From assembly GCA_902388545.1 (NCBI GenBank), contig CABMPS010000027.1:1-13960 (forward strand): a DNA stretch of 13,960 nt, in the 5' to 3' direction. This stretch comes from an uncultured Collinsella sp. GTDB lineage: Bacteria; Actinomycetota; Coriobacteriia; Coriobacteriales; Coriobacteriaceae. The notes beneath the pieces are model-generated. The model did not search any database and was not told where the DNA came from. It saw only the letters and a program-made list of their open reading frames with translations. Position numbers and translations under genes: made by a program. Of the stretch, positions 1-6,189 are shown one piece after another (within the stretch, counting starts at the first letter, position 1; every line of letters begins with the position of its first letter).

Positions 1-9
1 TTCAAAAGG

Positions 10-33
10 GACCGCCCAGAACAGTAGACGGTC
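10..33 (-). terminator. possible weak terminator after selD
   Basis: Just downstream of the selD stop codon on the minus strand, GACCG and CGGTC can form a 5-bp stem around a 14-nt loop, followed by CCCTTTTG. The stem is short and the U-tract interrupted, so this is only a candidate for the end of the selD transcript. Confidence 0.25.
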
Positions 34-49
34 GCATAAACGGTTTTCC

Positions 50-1099
50 TTAATGCACAACGTGAACGGCAGGACCACCCGGCACCGCCTCGCACACGCG
101 GCCGATTGTGGCGGCAACGCGACCTTCGGCATGCAGGCGGCGGGCGAGCTCATCCACATCGGCAGCAGGCGCTGCGATGAGCAGGCCGCCCGAGGTCTGC
201 GGATCGTACAGCGCATCCAGCATTCCCGGCTCCAGGTCATCGTCGGCCGCCACGCGCGGGCCAAAGAAATCCTGGTTGCGGTAGGCGCCGGCAGGGATAA
301 TGCCCAGACGCGCCATATTGAGCACCTGGTCAAAGAGCGGCACCGCCCCCGACGCGAGCTCAATCTGCACGCCCGAGCCCTCGGCCATCTCGCACGCATG
401 CCCGATCAGGCCAAAGCCCGTGACATCGGTGCAGCCGTGAAGCTCGAGTCCCTCGGCCAGGCGAATCGGGGCCTCGTTGAGGGTGCGCATCGAGTCAAAC
501 ATGGCTGCGGCCTCGTCCTGCTCGATGAGCACGCCCTTAATGGCCGTGGTGATAATGCCCGAGCCGATCGCCTTGGTCAGCAGTAGGACATCGCCCACGC
601 GCGCACCGCTGTTGGCGAGCATGCGGTCGAGCGCGACAAAGCCACTCACGGACAGGCCGTACTTGGGCTCGTCGTCGTTGATGGTGTGGCCGCCCGCGAT
701 GGTGCAGCCAGCCTCGACGCACTTGTCGGCGCCACCCGCCAGAATCTCACCTGCGACCTCGACGCCCAGGCGACTGGGAATGCACAGCAGGTTCATGGCA
801 TGGCTCGGTCGTCCACCCATGGCATAAATGTCCGACAGCGAGTTTGCCGCCGCGATCTGGCCAAACAGGAACGGGTCGTCGACCATCGGCGGGAAGAAGT
901 CGATGGACTGCACGAGGCCCAAATTATCGCCAACACGGAAGACACTCGCATCGTCGGAGGTATCGAACCCCACGAGCAGGTTGTCGTTATGCACATTGGG
1001 TAAGTCGCCCAGGACCTGGGCGAGGGCTCCAGGAGCCAACTTAGCGGCTCAACCGCTCGCGGCAGTCATAGACGTGAGCTTAATCTGATCGTCAGCCAT
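50..1099 (-). CDS. selD: selenide, water dikinase, selenocysteine-containing (in-frame TGA)
   Basis: SelD makes selenophosphate from selenide and ATP, the selenium donor for selenocysteine-tRNA and other selenium modifications. The body carries family blocks: GFDTSDDASVF, the VDDPFLFGQIAAANSLSDIYAMGG block, and the CTDVTGFGLIGH and DPQTSGGLL segments. The true start is ATG 1099, with GAGG 5 nt upstream, and gives MADDQIKLTSMTAASG followed by TGA (1051-1049) at residue 17 and then AAKL. Residue 17 is the catalytic Cys/Sec of E. coli SelD and Lys20 its catalytic lysine; both positions match, so the TGA is read as selenocysteine and the product is 349 aa. A strong hairpin follows the TGA. A caller treating TGA as stop would start at TTG 1039 and lose the active site. 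Last gene of the reductase/activase group, 70 nt after the activase stop. Selenocysteine machinery (SelA, SelB, tRNA-Sec) must lie elsewhere. Confidence 0.95.
1005..1048 (-). promoter_or_regulatory. candidate bacterial SECIS element in selD
   Basis: Directly 3' of the TGA (1051-1049) the mRNA can form two hairpins. The stronger is TCGCCCAG-GTC-CTGGGCGA at 1023-1005, an 8-bp perfect stem. Its GGTC tip resembles the GGUC apical loop of E. coli fdhF, and it begins 33 nt after the TGA. The nearer one is GGCTC-CTG-GAGCC at 1037-1025. SelB recognises such a hairpin in bacterial selenoprotein mRNAs. Which one is used cannot be decided by eye. Confidence 0.65.
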
Positions 1100-1134
1100 C
1101 GATACCTCCTCTCATCGGTCAATCATTTCCTCCC

Positions 1135-1140
1135 AGTATA
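1135..1140 (-). promoter_or_regulatory. possible -10 element ahead of selD
   Basis: TATACT on the minus strand lies in the 70-nt gap between the activase stop and the selD start, about 36 nt upstream of the ATG. No convincing -35 box is seen, so selD may instead be read through from the activase gene. Confidence 0.25.
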
Positions 1141-1169
1141 CGCATGAATGCAGGCCCACGGCCGATGCA

Positions 1170-1934
1170 TTAATCGAGCGCTTGTGCGCGAATCGCCGCG
1201 CCGATGGCACCGGCAAAGCGAGCCTGGGGCGAGGTGGTCACCGGCGACCCCAGCAGCTCGCCCAACCGCTCCACCACGAAGGCGTTCTCGCACAGGCCAC
1301 CGGTCAGGTAGTACGGGGCGCCCGCGGCCTGCCCGGCCATGGTCGCCACGCGCGAGACCACGCTGTCGATCACGCCACGTGCGATGTTCTCGCGCGGCTC
1401 ACCGCGACCGATCAGGCTAATGACCTCACTTTCGGCAAACACCGTGCACATGCTGGAAATCTTGGTAGGCTCGCCGGAACGCGCCAGGTCGGCCATCTGC
1501 TGTTGAGAAATACCTAGGCGGTCGGCCATGATCTCCAAAAAGCGCCCCGTGCCGGCAGCGCACTTGTCGTTCATGGCAAACTTGGCCACGCGGCCATTTT
1601 TAAGCTGAATGACCTTGGTGTCCTGGCCGCCCACGTCAATCACCGTGCCGCGATCGCCAAACAGACGCACGGCACCGGCGCCGTGGCAGGTAATCTCGGT
1701 CACAACCTTGTGGGCGTATGGCACAGCCACGCGCCCGTAACCCGTGGCCACCACACGCGCAGAATCGGATGCAACGTCAAAGCCCGCCGCCGCGAGCGCC
1801 TCGCGCAACCTATCGGCGGCATCGACCGAGGAGAACCCGGTTGGCTGCACGCACGTCCACGCCACCGAACCCTCACCATCGACCACAGCAGCCTTAGCCG
1901 CCGTAGACCCGATATCGACCCCGATCCCTATCAT
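1170..1934 (-). CDS. 2-hydroxyacyl-CoA dehydratase-type activase (ASKHA ATPase, [4Fe-4S] reductase)
   Basis: This is an activator ATPase of the HgdC/YjiL/DCCP-reductase family. Members are homodimers that hold one [4Fe-4S] cluster between subunits and use ATP hydrolysis to drive single low-potential electrons into a partner iron-sulfur protein. Visible: phosphate-binding GVDIGSTAAK (res. 5-14), VIDVGGQDTK (98-107), and the two cluster cysteines in KCAAGTGRF (Cys125) and SSMCTVFAESE (Cys163), spaced as in characterised HgdC. Length 254 aa is normal for the family. ATG 1934 has GGAG 6 nt upstream. It lies downstream of two double-cubane paralogs, its expected electron acceptors, and upstream of selD. 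A palindromic repeat occupies the gap before it. The physiological substrate of the partner is not evident. Confidence 0.93.
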   Translation of the reverse strand: MIGIGVDIGSTAAKAAVVDGEGSVAWTCVQPTGFSSVDAADRLREALAAAGFDVASDSARVVATGYGRVAVPYAHKVVTEITCHGAGAVRLFGDRGTVIDVGGQDTKVIQLKNGRVAKFAMNDKCAAGTGRFLEIMADRLGISQQQMADLARSGEPTKISSMCTVFAESEVISLIGRGEPRENIARGVIDSVVSRVATMAGQAAGAPYYLTGGLCENAFVVERLGELLGSPVTTSPQARFAGAIGAAIRAQALD

Positions 1935-1986
1935 GGCTCTCTCCTAATCCAAACATCAAAGACAGCGGCGCGTTCAGGCGCCTTAG

Positions 1987-2094
1987 CTCTAGGTTTCTCA
2001 GGTGCCGGAGGTTGCCCCGAAAGAGGAGCGCGGCGTACTTTGGTACGCAAGCGACGGTTTGAGGGGCAAGATCCGGTGCCTGAGGAAGCTAGAG
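1987..2094. repeat. long imperfect palindrome, copy 1 of intergenic repeat
   Basis: A ~108-bp inverted repeat. The outer arm CTCTAGGTTTCTCAGG pairs with 2079-2094 except for one mismatch and one wobble. It continues inward with TGCCGG/CCGGTG, then TTGCCCC/GGGGCAA, and ends in an inner hairpin GCGTAC-TTTG-GTACGC (2033-2048). It begins 52 nt upstream of the activase start. Its other end overlaps the stop codon and last sense codon of the reductase gene. It shares sequence and architecture with copy 2 at 3285-3388, with paired changes in the stems. Confidence 0.9.
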
Positions 2095-3252
2095 GGTTTC
2101 GATGAAGGCGGCGATGCGGGTCTCGATCTGGCCCATGTCGCCGTTGCTGTAGTCGGTCTCGATCTTCATATACGGAATACCCGCACCCTCGACGGCCTCC
2201 TGCATGCGTGCACTCTCCACGTTAAAGGTGTGGCACGCCTGGAGCACGCTCTCCACTACGCCATCGACGTGATACTTCTCGCACATGGCCAGCGTGTTCT
2301 CCATACGACCGTCGTTGGGCGTCATAACCGAGCAGTTGATATCCAGGTAGCGGTCGGCGATCGCACGCAGGATGTCGGGCGCATCCGGGTCGACCATCAT
2401 GGCCGCCGTGCGCTCACCCGAGCAGTCATCCATACACACGACCACGCCGCCGTTGGACTCGATGGTGCGACCGATCTTGTTGATTACGCCGCCCACCGGG
2501 CAACCGGTGATCAGGATGCGCTTGGCATCCGCCGCAGCCGGGTGCTCGCCGGCCTCGTAGGCCTCGCGCAGGTTAGCGACCTTTTGCTCCAGCTGCTGCG
2601 TATAGGCCTCGATATCAAAGCTGAACGTACCGGCAAACATGGTGCTCATCAGATCGACGCCGCTCATGGCCGCCGGCTGGTTGGCCTGCAGCGCAAACAT
2701 CTCGAGCTGGGCCGCACGCAGGCGATTGCGACGACGGGCAGCAGCGCGTAGGTCGCCGTCGGTAATCGTAATGTCGTAGAAGTTCTCGAGCTCCTCCTTG
2801 AGCAGACGGCACTCCTCGTACCAGCCCTCGCGCTCGTAGGCGCGGTCGCGGCCCTGCGGTAGGTGCAGAATGTGCGTGCGCTTGAGCTCGTTGAGCAGCT
2901 CGTACATCTTCTTCTTGCCGTCGCAGGTGGTCTCGCCGATGATCATGTCGCTAAAGTACGTAAACGGGCACTTTTGCGAATAGGCAAAACCATACGTCGA
3001 CTTGATGAGCGGGCAGAGGTTTGCCGGCAGCACCTTCTCGGCCTCGGGAATCACCTCGTCGGACGTACCGCACAGAGCCACGCTCGAGGCGCCCGCGGCA
3101 TCGATAATCTCGAGCGGCGTATAGCTGCACAAAAAGCCGACCAGGCGATTACCCGCCTGCTTATAATCCTTAACGCGAATAAACGCCGCCTTGCGTTGTT
3201 CGTTAAACTCCTCAAACGTGCTGGGCAACGGCTGCTCAATTTTTTCCGACAT
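2089..3252 (-). CDS. double-cubane-cluster-type anaerobic reductase (HgdB/BcrC/YjiM family)
   Basis: A 387-aa protein of the 2-hydroxyglutaryl-CoA dehydratase D-component / benzoyl-CoA reductase subunit family, the size of E. coli YjiM and of the double-cubane cluster protein DCCP. DCCP holds an [8Fe-9S] double cubane and, with its activase, reduces small molecules such as acetylene and hydrazine. Conserved cysteines sit in FLCSYTP (42), ALCGTSDE (61), NLCPLIKS (80), QKCPFTYF (95) and TTCDGKKK (110). The C-terminal half has [18 protein letters not shown] and the family ending [19 protein letters not shown] 3252 is chosen for its AGGAG upstream; an upstream in-frame start at 3342 would read into the palindromic repeat. 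Closest neighbours are its frameshifted paralog upstream and the activase downstream. Acyl-CoA dehydratase activity cannot be excluded, but no HgdA-type partner or CoA-transferase is present in the window. Confidence 0.88.
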   Translation of the reverse strand: MSEKIEQPLPSTFEEFNEQRKAAFIRVKDYKQAGNRLVGFLCSYTPLEIIDAAGASSVALCGTSDEVIPEAEKVLPANLCPLIKSTYGFAYSQKCPFTYFSDMIIGETTCDGKKKMYELLNELKRTHILHLPQGRDRAYEREGWYEECRLLKEELENFYDITITDGDLRAAARRRNRLRAAQLEMFALQANQPAAMSGVDLMSTMFAGTFSFDIEAYTQQLEQKVANLREAYEAGEHPAAADAKRILITGCPVGGVINKIGRTIESNGGVVVCMDDCSGERTAAMMVDPDAPDILRAIADRYLDINCSVMTPNDGRMENTLAMCEKYHVDGVVESVLQACHTFNVESARMQEAVEGAGIPYMKIETDYSNGDMGQIETRIAAFIETL

Positions 3253-3284
3253 ATAACTCCTAAACCTTTTAACCAACCAAGGAA

Positions 3285-3388
3285 GCGGCTTTCCCAGGTG
3301 CCCGAGGTTGCCGTGAAAGAGACGCGCCGCGTACTTTCGCACGCAAGCGACGGTTTGAACGGCAAGATCGGGTGCCTGGGAAAGCCGC
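3285..3388. repeat. long palindrome, copy 2 of intergenic repeat
   Basis: A 104-bp inverted repeat. The outer 14-bp arms are perfect (GCGGCTTTCCCAGG at 3285-3298 with 3375-3388). They are followed by a UG/UG step, CCCG/CGGG, TTGCCGT/ACGGCAA and an inner stem that, on the minus strand, reads GCGTGC-GAAA-GTACGC. It lies between the frameshifted reductase gene (stop at 3403) and the ATG of the next gene (3252). Several stem positions differ from copy 1 by matched double substitutions that keep pairing. Confidence 0.9.
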
Positions 3389-3402
3389 CGGGACGGATAG
3401 CC

Positions 3403-4685
3403 CTAAATGGTTTCCAAGAAGGCCTCGATCCTGGTTTGCAGTTGGCCTGCATCCTCACCGGCGTAGTCGGTCGTGATGTGCATAAACGGAATGCCGGCTT
3501 CCTCGGCGGCCTTCTCCACGGCAAACGACTCCATCTCATAGAGCGTGCAGAACTGCAGGGCCACGTCGACGATGCCGTCGGCATGCAGGTCCTTGGCCAT
3601 CTGGACAATGTCCTTCATACGCTGGTCGTTGGGCGTAAAGACGGCGCAGTTGATCTTAAAGTAGCGCTCGGCGATGGCATCGAGCATCTCGTCCACCGTC
3701 TCACCGGACTCGTCGACCAGGTCCTTGTAGTAGCGCGAGCCCGTGCAGGACTCCTCGCCTACCACAACGCCGCCGGCTTTCTCGATGAGGTTGAACAGCT
3801 TCCAGTTGGGCACGGCCATGGGCGTGCCGGTGTACAGGATGCGCTTGGTCCCCTTGGGCGCCACGCCCTCGCCAGCCTCGACACGCTGCTCGCACTCAGC
3901 CGCCATATCGTTGATGGCTCCGGTCAGACGCGGCGTGTCGTCCATAAAGGCGGCCTGAACGGTCAGTAGGCTGTCGAGACCGCTAATAGGTGCAGGGTCG
4001 GCAGCGCGCGTGGCAGCGAGGCGCTGCAGGGCGCGGCGCTTCTCATTGACGGCGTGGATGGCAGCCTTCAGACGCTCGGGCGTAATCTTGACGCCGCACT
4101 CTTCCTCGATCTTGGCGGCGAGTTTCTTGACCTCGGCCTTCCAGGTCACGAGCGTCGACTCGTCGTGCACGTTGGGAATATCCATGACGTACATGTTCTT
4201 TTGCGTTGCAAAGAACTCGTAGGCCTTCTTCTTGCCATCGCAGGTGTTCTCGCCTACCACTAGGTCACTCGACTCAATGTAGGGGCAGACCTCGCCCAGC
4301 TTAAAGCCGGCAAGCTCTTGATAAGCGGACAGGTGTTGCGCGGCAGATGCTCCTCGACCTTGTCCGTTGCCCAATCGGCACCCGAGCACAGACCAACGGG
4401 AATGCCGTCACAGGCAAGCACGATCTCCTCGGGCACGTACACGCAGAACGAGCCCACGATTTTGGTGGCCTCGCCAGCCTCCTTCTTGTCGAGCATCTCC
4501 TTAATGCGGCCGCTATGGATGTTGGTGGCCACAAAGTCCAGGTAGGACGTGGACTTGGGGCGATTGTTCTGCGTCAGGAACATGTCGCCGTACATCTGGC
4601 CCACGGCGCCCAGCAGCATATCGTGGTCGGCAAGATTCATGCCGAGGCTCTCCCACATCGGATGGAAATCGAATTCTTCAGCCAT
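3403..4685 (-). pseudogene. double-cubane-type reductase paralog, interrupted by a 1-nt frameshift
   Basis: Second HgdB/BcrC-family gene, first of the set in transcription order. The N-terminal part starts at ATG 4685 with GAGGGG 7 nt upstream. It reads in frame through SFCVYVPEE, GLCSGAD and RNTCPLIKS (Cys119) to about 4314, then shifts out of frame and stops at 4260. The rest is intact in the other frame from about 4311: GFKLGEVCPYIESSD, ENTCDGKKK, and the family ending ITTDYAGEDAGQLQTR. One missing base at 4311-4313 explains this: restoring one nucleotide gives KS-x-AGFKLGEVCPY, matching [14 protein letters not shown] in the intact paralog, and a 427-aa product. No other damage is seen, so this is a very recent mutation, a sequencing or assembly error, or (unlikely) recoding. 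If real, the protein is cut inside its cluster-binding region and inactive. Confidence 0.85.
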
Positions 4686-4844
4686 AACGGTTCCCCTCTC
4701 GAACCAAAAACGGATAACAGCGGTATCGATGCACGACGGACGGCGATTGCCCGACCGTGCTCAAACCCGGAATTTTGGGGAACCTGCTTTGCGGTCGATT
4801 ATTTAGTTGTGCGTCGTCTCTCCCGGAGCCGTGAACATACCTGC

Positions 4845-4913
4845 TCATATGCGACTCCGAGCCATATAGAGGGCGCGCGCGGCAATGCGGCGAATATATG
4901 TCGTCTGCGGCAT
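4845..4913 (-). CDS. possible 22-aa leader peptide or small ORF
   Basis: ATG 4913 follows AGGAGG with 8-nt spacing, the best Shine-Dalgarno site in this gap. It opens a 22-codon frame ending in TGA. The peptide is basic (five arginines) and starts MPQTTYIRRIAARAL. It lies about 160 nt upstream of the frameshifted reductase gene and just downstream of two inverted repeats on the same strand, which would fit a leader peptide. No similarity is recognised, and a chance ORF is quite possible. Confidence 0.25.
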   Translation of the reverse strand: MPQTTYIRRIAARALYMARSRI

Positions 4914-4932
4914 GTGCGCACCCTCCTTAACA

Positions 4933-4946
4933 AGTTGAAGTCAACT
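4933..4946. promoter_or_regulatory. operator-like inverted repeat AGTTGA-AG-TCAACT
   Basis: A perfect 6-bp dyad with a 2-bp centre lies 20 nt upstream of the small ORF start at 4913 and in the promoter-side half of the reductase leader. It could bind a dimeric regulator; none is encoded in the window. Confidence 0.35.
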
Positions 4947-4949
4947 ATA

Positions 4950-4981
4950 TCAACGGTCATCGACCATGCGAACACCGTTGA
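4950..4981. promoter_or_regulatory. 8-bp inverted repeat TCAACGGT...ACCGTTGA
   Basis: Two perfect 8-nt arms are separated by 16 nt, only 3 nt from the neighbouring 14-bp dyad. It can form a hairpin in a minus-strand leader RNA or serve as a second regulator half-site pair. The function is unknown. Confidence 0.35.
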
Positions 4982-5067
4982 CATTCGTACGACAGCATCG
5001 TGTGCCGTCGTTTAATAAATAATTATCTTGATTGATAAGAATTTGTCATTCCTCATTCGGCGAACGG

Positions 5068-5090
5068 CAAAAACAAAGCCGCCGAGGCTT
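5068..5090 (-). terminator. intrinsic terminator of modABC
   Basis: On the minus strand AAGCC-TCGGC-GGCTT forms a 5-bp hairpin followed by TGTTTTTG, 26 nt after the modC stop. Position and U-tract fit a terminator of moderate strength. Confidence 0.55.
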
Positions 5091-5115
5091 ATATCCCCCG
5101 ACGCACTACCCGGCG

Positions 5116-6186
5116 CTATCGACAAACCAAATGGATCCTGCTGGCATCAAAATGCATGCGCAGCGTCTCGCCTGCTTGCGGCAGCTCGTCGACAGGCATG
5201 CCCACTTTGTTGAACTTCCACTGCAGGCGCGTCGGCGCGTCGGCGCGCGGCACGTCCAGCAGCACCAGGCGTTCAAAACGTGAATCGCTCACGCGGGCCA
5301 CGTGCAGGTCATAGCTGTTGCGACCCCGCTCCGCGCGATTGTCAACATGGAAGTAGCTTGCGCGAATGCCCAGATACGCCACATTATCGGGAACCTCGCG
5401 ACCCACGTTAAAGGTCATGCCCCAGTCGAGGGCCTCAACTTCCTCGTCGCCGATCTTACGCGCGCGGCTCGTATTCTTGCAGCCCGTCAGGCGCAGCGCA
5501 GCCAAGGTTTGCGGCCGGCGGACCACGTCCTCGACGGAGCCGATCTCCTCCACATGCCCGTTATGCATCACGCAGATGCGCTCGCACAGGCGGCATGCCT
5601 CGTCAATATCGTGGCTCACGTAGAGCACGGTACGGTTACAGACGTCGAACAGGTCGAGCATGTTCTGCTCAAGCGCGCTCTTGAGATACGCGTCGAGCGC
5701 GCTCATGGGCTCGTCGAACATAAAAATGCCCGGGTGTGCCGCCACCATGCGAGCAAGCGCCACACGCTGCTGCTGGCCGCCCGAGAGGCGCGCGGGATAA
5801 CGGTCGGCAAAGTCGACCAGTCCAAAGATACCCAGGTAGCGCTCGGCAAGTTGTCTGCGCGCTGCGGCGTCGCCTGCACCCTCAACGCCGGCGCACACGT
5901 TATCGGCCACCGTCATATTAGGGAACAGCTGATAGTTTTGAAACATCAGAGCGCATTTTCGCTCCTGGGGCGAAAGGTTGATGCCCGTCGCAGAGTCAAA
6001 AAAGGTCATGCCGTTGACGACGATCTTGCCCTCGTCGGGTGCCTCCACGCCGGCAATGCAGCGCAGCGTGCAGCTCTTGCCGCAACCCGAGGCGCCCAGC
6101 AGCGCCACACGCTCCTCGCCGGCATCGAGCTGTATGTCGAGCATAAACCCGGGATAGCGCTTTTTGATATCCAGGACAAGCGACAT
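5116..6186 (-). CDS. modC: molybdate ABC transporter ATP-binding protein
   Basis: ATPase subunit of the molybdate (possibly also tungstate) importer, at the inner face of the membrane. Order of motifs: Walker A GASGCGKS (31-38), Q-loop FQNYQLFPN (82-90), signature LSGGQQQR (134-141), Walker B IFMFDEP (154-160), H-loop SHD (191-193). The C-terminal ~130 residues form a divergent regulatory region where ModC proteins usually have a TOBE/Mop-type domain; I cannot clearly recognise the fold here. Length 356 aa fits ModC (E. coli about 352). ATG 6186 lies 3 nt after the modB stop, and its GGAGGT ribosome site is inside the last modB codons, so translation is coupled. It is identified as molybdate-specific mainly by its modA and modB neighbours. 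Confidence 0.9.
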   Translation of the reverse strand: MSLVLDIKKRYPGFMLDIQLDAGEERVALLGASGCGKSCTLRCIAGVEAPDEGKIVVNGMTFFDSATGINLSPQERKCALMFQNYQLFPNMTVADNVCAGVEGAGDAAARRQLAERYLGIFGLVDFADRYPARLSGGQQQRVALARMVAAHPGIFMFDEPMSALDAYLKSALEQNMLDLFDVCNRTVLYVSHDIDEACRLCERICVMHNGHVEEIGSVEDVVRRPQTLAALRLTGCKNTSRARKIGDEEVEALDWGMTFNVGREVPDNVAYLGIRASYFHVDNRAERGRNSYDLHVARVSDSRFERLVLLDVPRADAPTRLQWKFNKVGMPVDELPQAGETLRMHFDASRIHLVCR

Positions 6187-6189
6187 GGT

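Larger units (their letters stand above)
4686..5067. other. gene-free region between modC and the reductase set
   Basis: About 430 nt separate the modC stop from the next gene, the longest gap in the window. It holds the modC terminator at its right end, an AT-rich stretch (5010-5045), two inverted repeats (4950-4981 and 4933-4946) and one 22-codon ORF with a strong ribosome site. It probably contains the promoter of the reductase set, but no clear -35/-10 pair can be pointed to. Confidence 0.6.

Noticed and set aside
1..16. AAAAGGGACCGCCC at the left edge as a third member of the GGGACTGTCCC palindrome family
   Set aside because: The match is partial, with no second arm visible; the left edge cuts the context.
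1987..3388. CRISPR-like repeat
   Set aside because: There are only two copies, about 1.3 kb apart with a gene between them, each a single long palindrome; no spacer array.
2863..3969. 368-codon plus-strand frame opposite the reductase genes
   Set aside because: It runs through a palindromic intergenic repeat and two real minus-strand genes; composition is that of a reverse shadow.
4299..4313. Programmed -1 frameshift joining the two reductase halves
   Set aside because: No X XXY YYZ slippery heptamer in the correct frame and no clear downstream stimulatory structure; a plain 1-nt deletion or sequence error is simpler.
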